A stretch of DNA of 64,000 nt. It comes from JALXCH01 sp964495805. Its GTDB lineage: Bacteria > Calditrichota > Calditrichia > RBG-13-44-9. Below, in pieces: positions 23,954-32,045 of the stretch (its first letter is position 1; every line of letters begins with the position of its first letter). The notes under the pieces are model-generated. The model saw only the letters and a program-made list of their open reading frames with translations. It did not search any database and was not told where the DNA came from. The position numbers were made by a program, and so were the translations under genes. The stretch spans positions 1 to 64,000 of the forward strand of contig CAZBWV010000037.1 of NCBI GenBank assembly GCA_964495805.1, given 5' to 3'.

Positions 23954-24103
23954 GGAAAAAAGGGGTAAGTTGATCTGGCTCAATGACAATAAATTGTTGG
24001 CAATCAATATTAGTACCTGGATGAAAAAATAAAATTGCCATTGTCCAATCAGTTGAATAAATTTGGTTTGAAACAATCATTAACATAGCATCAATGAGGC
24101 ATT

Positions 24104-24328
24104 ATGGTTTCCAGAGAGAAAGTGATCCAGTTGCTGAATGATATTCGCCCCGGCATCCAGATGGACGGCGGGGATATTGAGTTTGTGGAATTAAAAGACA
24201 ATGTGGTCTATTTGCGCATGCTGGGTGCCTGTGGCGGATGTCCCATGGCACAGCTCACCTTGAAAGAAGGCATTGAGAGATACCTTCGCCAGAAACTTCC
24301 CGAAATCATTTCCGTCGAAGCAGTTTAA
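24104..24328 (+). CDS. NifU-like C-terminal domain Fe-S protein
   Basis: Encodes 74 residues, the size of single-domain NifU C-terminal proteins (NfuA-like). The signature GGDIEFVELKDNVVYLRMLG is followed by GACGGCPMAQLTL, with Cys43 and Cys46 forming the CxxC that binds a bridging 4Fe-4S cluster. It should act as a scaffold or carrier of Fe-S clusters in the cytosol. It lies 18 bases upstream of the bifunctional-nuclease gene, so they may be one transcript. Confidence 0.92.
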   Translation: MVSREKVIQLLNDIRPGIQMDGGDIEFVELKDNVVYLRMLGACGGCPMAQLTLKEGIERYLRQKLPEIISVEAV

Positions 24329-24346
24329 CGTAAAGGGAAGAGTTCT

Positions 24347-24895
24347 ATGATTGAAGTAAAAATCAATGGGTTATTTTTAACGCAATCCCAGGCCAGCGGG
24401 GTAATTTTAAAAGAAATTCACGGAGACCGAACGCTACCCATTATCATTGGGGAATACGAAGCTCAGTCCATTGCGCTGGGATTGGAAAACATCAAGCCTC
24501 CGCGTCCCATTACCCACGATTTGACCCTGAATATTCTGGGGACCCTTGGGGCTGAAATTGAACGGGTGGTGGTCACGGAACTGAAGAATAACACCTATTA
24601 TGCCATCATCTTCATTCGGCATGGTGGAACTCTTTACAAAGTAGATTCCCGACCCAGCGATGCCATTGCCCTGGCGGTGCGGCAGAATATCCCCATTTAT
24701 GTGGAAGAAGAGGTGATGGAAAAAGGTGCCTATACTCCGGATGAAATACAGGAATTGGATGAAAATCAGGGAGCTTACCAGGAAGATCGTCTGGAAAAGC
24801 TTCGTCGAGAACTTCAGGAGGCTGTGGAGAAAGAGGAATATGAAAAAGCAGCCAGAATCAGGGACGAAATTAAACGTTTGGAATCGCAGCAATAG
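24347..24895 (+). CDS. Bifunctional nuclease (DUF151) domain with UVR motif
   Basis: Encodes 182 residues. The DUF151 domain occupies about 1-130: IGEYEAQSIALGLENIKPPRP, HDLTLNILGTLGAEIERVVV and DSRPSDAIALAVRQNIPIYV are the conserved blocks. After an acidic linker a UVR motif, LEKLRRELQEAVEKEEYEKA, forms a C-terminal helical hairpin, as in UvrB/UvrC and McsA. Plant and archaeal relatives show RNase and DNase activity; in bacteria the role is unclear. The stop codon abuts the start of the MBL gene. Confidence 0.92.
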   Translation: MIEVKINGLFLTQSQASGVILKEIHGDRTLPIIIGEYEAQSIALGLENIKPPRPITHDLTLNILGTLGAEIERVVVTELKNNTYYAIIFIRHGGTLYKVDSRPSDAIALAVRQNIPIYVEEEVMEKGAYTPDEIQELDENQGAYQEDRLEKLRRELQEAVEKEEYEKAARIRDEIKRLESQQ

Positions 24896-24907
24896 GTGGG
24901 TATAAGA

Positions 24908-25819
24908 ATGACAAACAATCAGATTCGCGTGAAGCTGTATGGTGTACGTGGTAGCTATTCCCCGACCAATGGCGATGTGACTCGATTTGGGGTCAACACA
25001 ACCTGTTTACGGTTTGATATCGGCAAACATGTGGTCATTATGGATGCCGGCTCCGGATTGATTAATCTGGGCTTCGATTTAATCAACGAAATGAAATCCG
25101 GAGAAAGCAAACAGAATTTATCCCGGCTTTTTCTCTTTTTTACCCATACCCATATCGACCACCTGATGGGATTTCCCTATTTCAGCATGCTCTATCTGCC
25201 GCAAACGGAGTTGAATGTGATTTCCCCTTCCATCCTGGATTATCCTATTGCCGATATTCTGGATACCTGGATGAGTCCGGCTTTCTTCCCGGTTACTCTG
25301 TCTGAACTCCCCAGTACAATTAACTTTTTTGATTTTGGGGTAAACCGGTTGGCTTATTTTTATCCGGATGATTTTAAGCTGGTTTCGGTAAACGACAAAG
25401 ATGAGCAGGATGATTCCTGGATTGCACGAATTAGCTGCATTCGCAATTTTACCCATCCCAAAGGTGGCACCTATTTGTACAAAATTGAGAATCGGAATGG
25501 CAATTTTGTAGTGTTTGCCACGGATATTGAAGGATTTGTGGGAGGAGACCAGCGATTAATCCAGTTCGCGCGAAATGCAAAAATCCTTTTTCATGATGCT
25601 CAGTATTCTTTAAATGAATACCAGATGTTCCAGGGATTTGGTCATTCCACTTACGAAATGGCCTGTCAGGTGGCAAAGGAAGCAGAAGTGGAAAAGTTGA
25701 TTCTATTCCACCACGATCCGCGACACACGGATCAGGAGTTAAGCGAGCTGGAGAATCGAGCGCAGGACCTGTTCCCGGAAACGTACATGGCCACCGAGTC
25801 CATGGAATTTTTCTTCTAA
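24908..25819 (+). CDS. MBL-fold metallo-hydrolase
   Basis: Encodes about 303 residues from the ATG at 24908; a GTG at 24896 is an alternative. The metal site THTHIDHLMGFP is intact as HxHxDH. Later metal-ligand candidates are IRNFTHPKGGTYL (His), VFATDIEGF (Asp) and LILFHHDPRH (His). The N-terminal VKLYGVRGSYSPTN and GVNTTCLRFDI resemble the family of MBL cyclic-nucleotide phosphodiesterase-like and tRNase Z-like proteins. The substrate is unknown. It is the last of three close genes (nifU-like, nuclease, MBL) and lies 15 bases before the M50 gene. Confidence 0.85.
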   Translation: MTNNQIRVKLYGVRGSYSPTNGDVTRFGVNTTCLRFDIGKHVVIMDAGSGLINLGFDLINEMKSGESKQNLSRLFLFFTHTHIDHLMGFPYFSMLYLPQTELNVISPSILDYPIADILDTWMSPAFFPVTLSELPSTINFFDFGVNRLAYFYPDDFKLVSVNDKDEQDDSWIARISCIRNFTHPKGGTYLYKIENRNGNFVVFATDIEGFVGGDQRLIQFARNAKILFHDAQYSLNEYQMFQGFGHSTYEMACQVAKEAEVEKLILFHHDPRHTDQELSELENRAQDLFPETYMATESMEFFF

Positions 25820-25834
25820 CCCTTGAAAATATGA

Positions 25835-26896
25835 ATGATCTGGAAAATTAAAATTTTTTCCCTTTCCCGGACGGAGGTGTACGTCCAGGTTACCTTTGTG
25901 GGAATCTTTATTGTTCTTTTATTACTTGCGTTATTTATTTTTCGTCACATTATTCTAACCCGTTGTCTTGTAATTCTAACTATTTATTTCCTTTCGATTA
26001 TTGTTCACGAATCAGGACATGTGTGGAGTGCTCGGCATTACGGACTTCCGATTCGGAGTATTAATTTTTCGTTCATTGGTGGAAATATTGAACTGGCTCC
26101 TACGTCCGTACCGTATTCGGCGCAATTTAACTTAATCCTGGCTGGCTCAGCGGTTAATCTTGTTCTGAGTGCTCTGGCATTTCTGATCGCTTTTTTAGCG
26201 ATGCCGGGGGTTCGTCTTTTCTCTCTTAATCCGGCATATTTAAGTCTGGTGGAAAGTATATTCTGGATAAACGCCGGGATCGGGGTGTTGAATCTACTAC
26301 CGGTGGAACCGCTGGATGGTGGGGCTTTGTTTGAATTGTGGTTGAAAAAACGTCGCTTTTCGGCCGTTCAAATTGAAAAAATGAACCGGCGGATTGAAAT
26401 TTCACTGATTATCGGGTTTACCGTTCTGGCGGTTCTATTTTCCTGGTGGTTCCTGCTCCTTTCTTTTTTTATTTTTATCAATCGATTGATGCGCCGGATG
26501 CACATCCATATTCCCGATGAGTGGATGGATCAACCAATCTCTGAGTTTGTGATCAGCGATATCCGGGAAGTGTACCCGGATTTAACCGTTGCCGAAGTGC
26601 TATCGGACGAAAATCCTCTGGACAGTACAGTGTGGCCGGTAATTGGGGAGGATGGCAATTTGATGGGAGTGGTTACGGAAAGAGACCTTCATGAGAAGGT
26701 GCGAGATGGGCACCATCAGGTAAAAATTGAAACGCTCTACCGCAAAGATTATCCTGTTCTGGAAGGTTCACAACCGTTGCGATCGGTGTACCATCTCCTT
26801 AAAAAATCGCATTGGACGGCCTTTCCGGTTGTGGAACGTGGGAGGTTTGTGGGAATGTTTTATCCTGGTTTAATTCGACAGAAATCACGATATTAA
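25835..26896 (+). CDS. M50 site-2-type protease with CBS domains
   Basis: Encodes 353 residues. The zinc site is IVHESGHVWSARHYG, an HExxH in a membrane helix, and the second motif NLLPVEPLDGGALFELWL supplies the Asp. About five to six helices surround it. The C-terminal third has a pair of CBS domains (DLTVAEVLSDENPL, MGVVTERDLHEKV, YRKDYPVLEGSQPL), which usually bind adenosine nucleotides and control activity. Such M50-CBS proteases cut membrane-bound signalling proteins. The target is unknown; an ECF anti-sigma exists in the window at 15 kb, but a link is only a guess. Confidence 0.87.
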   Translation: MIWKIKIFSLSRTEVYVQVTFVGIFIVLLLLALFIFRHIILTRCLVILTIYFLSIIVHESGHVWSARHYGLPIRSINFSFIGGNIELAPTSVPYSAQFNLILAGSAVNLVLSALAFLIAFLAMPGVRLFSLNPAYLSLVESIFWINAGIGVLNLLPVEPLDGGALFELWLKKRRFSAVQIEKMNRRIEISLIIGFTVLAVLFSWWFLLLSFFIFINRLMRRMHIHIPDEWMDQPISEFVISDIREVYPDLTVAEVLSDENPLDSTVWPVIGEDGNLMGVVTERDLHEKVRDGHHQVKIETLYRKDYPVLEGSQPLRSVYHLLKKSHWTAFPVVERGRFVGMFYPGLIRQKSRY

Positions 26897-26921
26897 CTCA
26901 TACTCAGAAGGAGGACGGATT

Positions 26922-27371
26922 ATGTTTAAGAAGATTGTGGTTGCCACCGATGGAAGCGAGTTATCGCTTAAAGCTGCTCGAAAGGGCATGGAACTGGCTA
27001 AAATGTTTGGTTCAAAATTACAGGTGATTTATGTGATTGATCAACGGGTTTTTTTCTTCCCTCACGAGGTTCAGATACTGGCTCCCGAAAATCCTTATTT
27101 TAAAATATTGGATGAATTGCGCAGGAATGCCGAAGCGGTGCTGGATAAATTAGAAAAGGACGCGAAGAAGATTGGAGTGGAAATTGAGCGGTTTGTTCTG
27201 GAAGGAGCGGTGGTTGATGAAATCAATCGCCGGGTCGATGAAGCCAGGGCGGATTTGCTTATTATCGGTGCGCACGGTAAAACGGGCGAACACCGGGGGA
27301 TTCTGGGCAGTACGGCTCAGGCGCTGGCCGGAACCGCTCGTTGTTCCATCATGATAATTCGTGAAAAATAA
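26922..27371 (+). CDS. Universal stress protein family (UspA)
   Basis: Encodes 149 residues. The domain begins FKKIVVATDGSELSLKAARK and ends with the ATP-binding signature GAHGKTGEHRGILGSTAQAL and RCSIMIIRE, which contains the G-2x-G-9x-G-(S/T) pattern of ATP-binding UspA proteins. AAGGAGG lies seven bases before the ATG. It lies 25 bases after the M50 gene and 36 before pyruvate kinase. It probably responds to stress or energy state. Confidence 0.92.
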   Translation: MFKKIVVATDGSELSLKAARKGMELAKMFGSKLQVIYVIDQRVFFFPHEVQILAPENPYFKILDELRRNAEAVLDKLEKDAKKIGVEIERFVLEGAVVDEINRRVDEARADLLIIGAHGKTGEHRGILGSTAQALAGTARCSIMIIREK

Positions 27372-27407
27372 TAGCAACCGGCTTTTTGATAACAAAGGAA
27401 AATATCC

Positions 27408-28841
27408 ATGTTTCAGGAAAATTTACGTCGCACAAAAATTGTCGCTACAGTGGGACCCGTCTCTCAATCGGAAGAAATGATTGTTCGGTTAATTGAAGCC
27501 GGGGTAAATGTGTTCCGACTCAATTTCTCCCATGGAGATCACGCCTCCCATCTGCGGATTATTCGAACCATTCAGAAAATTCGGCAACAGAAAGATTTAC
27601 CCATTGCCATATTACAGGATTTGAGCGGACCTAAAATACGAGTGGGAGAGATTAAAGGAGATGCGCTGGAACTTCGTGCTGGGGAGCAGCTGATTCTGGA
27701 CGCCTCTTTAAATCAACCGGGCGAAGGGAACGTGGTGGGGGTGAACTATCCCCATTTCGCCGATGATGTTTATGTTGGCGCCCGGTTGCTTTTAGCCGAT
27801 GGCGATCTGGAATTAAAAGTGGTAAAGGTGGAACCTCCCCGGGTGGTTTGCGAGATTGTTCGTGGAGGTAGATTGTCTTCCCACAAAGGAGTGAACTTTC
27901 CCTCCGGAAGTTTTAATATTCCCGCACTCACGCAAAAAGATGTGAAGGATCTGGAATTTGGTTTGACCCACGGTGTGGACATGGTGGCGATGTCCTTTGT
28001 ACGATCAGCAACCGATCTGGAAGACGCACATGGAGTGTTTCAGCGAATGGGGAGAACGATTCCGCTGATTGCCAAAATCGAAAAGCATGAAGCGCTGGAA
28101 CAGCTGGAAGCGATTATTGAGAAGGCTGATGGTATCATGGTGGCTCGGGGAGACCTGGGAGTGGAAGTGGAAGTGGAGCGGGTACCGGTACTGCAAAAGG
28201 AAATTATCCGCAAATCCAATCTGATGGCTAAACCGGTGATTACGGCAACTCAGATGTTGCGCTCCATGGTGGAATCCCCTTATCCCACCCGTGCAGAGGT
28301 AACCGATGTGGCAAATGCCATCCTGGATGGCAGCGATGCGGTTATGCTGTCGGAAGAAACAGCGGTGGGTAAATATCCTGTGCATGCAGTGGAAATGATG
28401 GTGAAAGTCGCCCGACAGGTGGAAAGAATTTATCCTTTTTTGCGCAGTAAATTACAAAAAGTTGCCGGTCGGAGTGCCGATCCCACAGATTCGGTGGCCC
28501 ATTCCGCGGTGGTGCTGGCACAGGATATCCATGCGCCACTATTAATTACCGTTACTCGTAGCGGCTATACCGCACGAAAAATCTCCCACCTTCGACCGGA
28601 AGGCTATATTTTTGCCCTCACCCCGGATGATGAAGTTTATTATCGTCTTAGCCTGCTCTGGGGGGTGATTCCTGCTAAATATCCTCTGGAACACGATTTA
28701 AATAAGCTGATGACCGATGCGGTGCACATGGCCAAACAGCGTAATCTTATTCGCAAGGGAGAGGCATACGTTTTGACCAGCGGCTTTCCTCTGGGTGCAC
28801 CCGGTTCCATTAATCGGATTACCGGGGATGTGGTGCGGTAA
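27408..28841 (+). CDS. pyk: Pyruvate kinase
   Basis: Encodes 477 residues. The barrel starts RRTKIVATVGPVSQSEEMI, with VFRLNFSHGDH and ILQDLSGPKIRVGE; the signature IIEKADGIMVARGDLGVEVE has the catalytic Lys/Glu/Asp block, followed by PVITATQMLRSM and EVTDVANAILDGSDAVMLSEE. The C-terminal regulatory domain spans about 355-477. It makes pyruvate and ATP from phosphoenolpyruvate. PPDK, which works in the other direction, is at 45.7 kb. AAAGGA lies before the ATG. Confidence 0.97.
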   Translation: MFQENLRRTKIVATVGPVSQSEEMIVRLIEAGVNVFRLNFSHGDHASHLRIIRTIQKIRQQKDLPIAILQDLSGPKIRVGEIKGDALELRAGEQLILDASLNQPGEGNVVGVNYPHFADDVYVGARLLLADGDLELKVVKVEPPRVVCEIVRGGRLSSHKGVNFPSGSFNIPALTQKDVKDLEFGLTHGVDMVAMSFVRSATDLEDAHGVFQRMGRTIPLIAKIEKHEALEQLEAIIEKADGIMVARGDLGVEVEVERVPVLQKEIIRKSNLMAKPVITATQMLRSMVESPYPTRAEVTDVANAILDGSDAVMLSEETAVGKYPVHAVEMMVKVARQVERIYPFLRSKLQKVAGRSADPTDSVAHSAVVLAQDIHAPLLITVTRSGYTARKISHLRPEGYIFALTPDDEVYYRLSLLWGVIPAKYPLEHDLNKLMTDAVHMAKQRNLIRKGEAYVLTSGFPLGAPGSINRITGDVVR

Positions 28842-28927
28842 AAAGCACGGTAACAAAAAGATTGTGTAAATCGTTATTTCTTCGTAAATTATTTCACGAT
28901 TCAGACTCAAAATGATGGGGAAGGTGA

Positions 28928-29731
28928 ATGTCGGAATTCCAGAAACATCTGTATTTAATCCTTTACCCCAATGAAGCGTTGGTGGCCTCGGAATTGAATC
29001 CGGAAGATTTTGGAAAGCATTATGCGGTGGGGAGTCCCAAGCATTTTAGTGGTAAAGTGATTTTTGCAGAGATTCATCTGGATTTCCGGCACGACTATTT
29101 CCAGATTGAAGAATATTTGCGACGCACCGATTCCGGAATGCCCGGTGTTCCCAAAAAGACCAAATTCATCAAATCCTATCGGGTACTGGAACATGTCGAT
29201 CTGGAATCCATTCTGGCGCTGTATCTGGTAACGGTGAATGGGCATGTTTTAAAGCTGGAAAAAAGCGACGATTTTACCCTGTTTCAACAACCCAAACGTT
29301 TGCGTGTGTATCAGGAAATTTGTCCGCTTCAGCTTCTGGTTGCTTCAAACCTGGATCCCCAGCAATTTGGAAAATACATCACCATCGAAACCGAGTCCAA
29401 AGGTGCACCGAAGATATTTTTTACCCAGTACAAATTGGATGTGGAAAAACTTCTTGCCACCACGGATGCACAATCCCTCTCGGCTTCTCCCTTCCCGAAT
29501 ATTAACGCAAGCAATCTTACCGCGGCTATTCTGGAACTGGTAAACAATCCGGACAAACGAACCAAAACCATCAGCCTGAACGAGGTATTCGGGCAAATTT
29601 CCTATGCACAGATTCAGCACGGATTCTGGTTAGCCGAACCGGATCGTTTAATCTTTTTCCCCATGCCGTCGGAAGAAGAACTGGAAGAAAAGCATTACCG
29701 ATGGTGGAAAAGTGTGTATCGCACCACTTAG
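28928..29731 (+). CDS. Conserved-looking protein with internal duplication, unknown
   Basis: Encodes 267 residues. It is not a family I recognise. Two similar segments are visible: residues 7-60 (ALVASELNPEDFGKHY then KVIFAEIHLDF) and 127-176 (LLVASNLDPQQFGKY then KIFFTQYKLDV). This gives the repeat LVASxLxPxxFGKxY plus a KIxFxxxxLD strand, so the protein probably arose by duplication of a roughly 115-residue unit. No signal peptide or membrane span is seen, so it is likely cytosolic. It follows pyruvate kinase by 86 bases and ends at a strong terminator. A role in metabolism is only a guess. Confidence 0.6.
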   Translation: MSEFQKHLYLILYPNEALVASELNPEDFGKHYAVGSPKHFSGKVIFAEIHLDFRHDYFQIEEYLRRTDSGMPGVPKKTKFIKSYRVLEHVDLESILALYLVTVNGHVLKLEKSDDFTLFQQPKRLRVYQEICPLQLLVASNLDPQQFGKYITIETESKGAPKIFFTQYKLDVEKLLATTDAQSLSASPFPNINASNLTAAILELVNNPDKRTKTISLNEVFGQISYAQIQHGFWLAEPDRLIFFPMPSEEELEEKHYRWWKSVYRTT

Positions 29732-29753
29732 GGTGTGTGCAACGATTTGATAG

Positions 29754-29789
29754 AAAAAAAGCCAGGTGTTCATCACCTGGCTTTTTTTT
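29754..29789. terminator. Bidirectional Rho-independent terminator
   Basis: Seven A, then GCCAGGTG (29761-29768), a five-base loop and CACCTGGC (29774-29781), then eight T. The A-run and T-run extend the stem and serve as U-tract in both directions. It separates the duplicated protein gene from the convergent Ig-like lipoprotein gene. Confidence 0.9.
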
Positions 29790-29810
29790 GATACCATTCA
29801 TTCTCAAATT

Positions 29811-31640
29811 TTAAGGACTGATTGTAACCGAGACGAGTGCGCTTCCCACATTACCGGAAGTGTCGTAACCTTTGACGTAAACGGAATGGGAACCACCACC
29901 ACCGTAATTGGATGTATCCCAATTGTAACTGTAAGGTGGTGTATCATCGGTGGATTTTAACACGCCATCGATGTAAAACTGGACGGAATCTACTCCCACG
30001 TTGTCCACCACATCTGCAACTACATTGATGATATCCCCGGTTGTGTATGTGTTTCCACTAATGGGATACAAAATGGTAACTACCGGTGGAGTAATATCAG
30101 TATTTACGATGGTTACGGTAATCACCGGTGAAAGCCCGATATTTCCGGCGGCATCGTACCCTTTGGCAAACAGGGTATGCGTGCTGTTGTTGGTGTAGCC
30201 GGTGATATCCCAATCGTAAGTATAAGGTGGAGTGTTGTCCGTGTGTACCAGAGCCCCATCAATAAAGAATTCCACTTTAGTAACCCCGATATTATCCTGT
30301 GCCTCCACACTGATGGTGGTGTTTTCGGTAAGGGTTTGCCCGCTGTTGGGATAAATAAACGAGACGGTGGGTGCGGTCAGGTCTTCCGGAGCGATGGTCA
30401 CGTTCTGCATACCGGTTTGGGTAGAATTCCCGGCGCCATCGTAAGCAATCGCGAAAATGGTGTGAGCACTCCCAGGCTGAAGACTACTGGTGTCCCACAC
30501 ATACTCGTACGGGGCGGTGGCATCGTTTCCCACCAGAAGACCATCGATGTAAAATTCCACGTTCGTAACCCCGATGTTGTCCGTTGCATTGGCAACAATT
30601 GTGGTTGTTCCGGAGATGGTTGCTCCGGAAGGTGGATAGCTAATGAAAATTTCCGGTGGAATATTATCATTGATATTGGAGCTGGCTATAGTCACCCGGA
30701 TAACCGAGGACGCACCCTGGTTCTGATTGGTGTCATAAGCATAAAGAAAAATGCTGTGCTGACTCCCGTTAATCAGGTTGGTCACCACCCACTCAAATTT
30801 CCAGGGTGGGGAAGTACAGGTGCTGATTTTCTGTCCGTCCACATACAATTCCACTCGCTGAATACCAACGTTATCATGAACCTCGGCCAGAATTTGCACA
30901 GTGTCCGCAACCGTACTGCCGTTGATGGGATGGAGAATACTCACCGTGGGCGGTGTGGTATCCACAATAATATCGCTTCTGATCGTTACACTCACCACAT
31001 TAGAATATCCCATATTTCCGCTTTTATCATAAGCACGGGCAAAAATGGTATGGGTACTTCCGTTAATGTACGAGGAAACAATCCAGGTAAAATCGAACGG
31101 TGGGGCGGTGGCAGTGTACTGGAGGTAACCATCTACGTAGTACTCTACCTTGTCCACCTGATTTTCGTCATCGAAATTGGGGAGTACATGAACCGTATCG
31201 CTGACTTCCGAACCGGAAACGGGATACACGATGGTAATATTCGGACCGATGGAATCCGGTGGAGGAGAAGATTGAATGCGTACCGAGATACTGGTAGCGT
31301 ATCCGGCGTTCCCGCTTTTATCCACTGCAAAAGCACCCAGTACATGTAGCTTATTGGGAACCAGAGTATCCGTGTTCCAGGTGAACTCGTAAGGAGCTTT
31401 CAGGGTTTCAAACGCACGTACACCATCTACATACACTACCACATGATCGATATCGTCGTTATCGTTTACTCCAATTACGATGGGCACCACTCCGGAGACC
31501 ACCTGTCCGTCCGTAGGATGCACGAAGTACACATTTGGTGGAGCCACATCCCTGGGTTCCGGATAGGTACATTGAAAATGGCTCATCAAAAGAAGTAGCC
31601 CCATCAGTGCAAACAGTTTCACGATTATTCTGGAAAGCAT
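29811..31640 (-). CDS. Secreted lipoprotein with six Ig-like repeats
   Basis: Encodes 609 residues. A signal peptide with lipobox (SHFQC, Cys near 24) is followed by about six tandem Ig-like (Big_9-type) domains of about 90-100 residues. Each contains the pattern P-x-V-x-I-x-[YH]-P-x-x-G, DN-[VI]-G-[VI]-x-x-V-[EQ]-[FL]-Y-[IV]-D-G, and [PA]-[YW]-x-[YF]-x-W-[DN]-T, and ends with AYDxxGNxG. Domains start near residues 34, 133, 231, 331, 425 and 519. The gene has no other domain, so it is probably a surface spacer or adhesin. The gene is single and opposed to the upstream gene, with the terminator between them. Confidence 0.85.
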   Translation of the reverse strand: MLSRIIVKLFALMGLLLLMSHFQCTYPEPRDVAPPNVYFVHPTDGQVVSGVVPIVIGVNDNDDIDHVVVYVDGVRAFETLKAPYEFTWNTDTLVPNKLHVLGAFAVDKSGNAGYATSISVRIQSSPPPDSIGPNITIVYPVSGSEVSDTVHVLPNFDDENQVDKVEYYVDGYLQYTATAPPFDFTWIVSSYINGSTHTIFARAYDKSGNMGYSNVVSVTIRSDIIVDTTPPTVSILHPINGSTVADTVQILAEVHDNVGIQRVELYVDGQKISTCTSPPWKFEWVVTNLINGSQHSIFLYAYDTNQNQGASSVIRVTIASSNINDNIPPEIFISYPPSGATISGTTTIVANATDNIGVTNVEFYIDGLLVGNDATAPYEYVWDTSSLQPGSAHTIFAIAYDGAGNSTQTGMQNVTIAPEDLTAPTVSFIYPNSGQTLTENTTISVEAQDNIGVTKVEFFIDGALVHTDNTPPYTYDWDITGYTNNSTHTLFAKGYDAAGNIGLSPVITVTIVNTDITPPVVTILYPISGNTYTTGDIINVVADVVDNVGVDSVQFYIDGVLKSTDDTPPYSYNWDTSNYGGGGSHSVYVKGYDTSGNVGSALVSVTISP

Positions 31641-32045
31641 ATTTTACTCCTGCTTAAATTCAAGAAACGCCTAAAAATGAAAAAAAAACGTTCATTCGTT
31701 ATGATAAAAGTCACATCCGTATCGAACTGTTCTTTACTTCCTTTCGTGTCCTTCCCGTATAGAATCGGACAAACTTGAAAATCTTGACAGAAAATTCGGA
31801 CCATGGGTTCTATTCTGCCTTTTAATTTTTAAAATTAATTGAAACAGAAGAATTTAAAAAAAAATTTTTAAACAGGAAAAAAACAGCCATGGTACCCTTT
31901 TTCTATCGCCTAATATAAACGGATAAAATCTTGTTAAAAATAGTTTTTTCTTTTATTTTAGGAGTGTATGAGGGAAGTTTCTTAGGAGTTGATTTAGAAA
32001 AAGTTACTCCGTTAATTTGGGCAAAAGAAAGGTTGATTGAAGTAG
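31641..32045. other. AT-rich intergenic region between divergent genes
   Basis: The 405 bases between the Ig-like lipoprotein and the BatA/VWA gene hold many A/T runs and TTGACA at about 31784, but no -10 box at a good distance was found. No tRNA, small gene or stable hairpin was seen. Both gene starts point away from it, so it must hold their promoters. Confidence 0.5.

Noticed and set aside
30177..31349. A long plus-strand frame (390 codons) opposite the Ig-like lipoprotein gene
   Set aside because: It mirrors the repeat structure of the real gene on the minus strand and has no signal peptide or family; it results from repeated sequence without stops.
31784..31820. TTGACA as promoter for the BatA/VWA gene
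   Set aside because: No -10 box at 16-18 bases and more than 220 bases to the start codon; evidence too weak.
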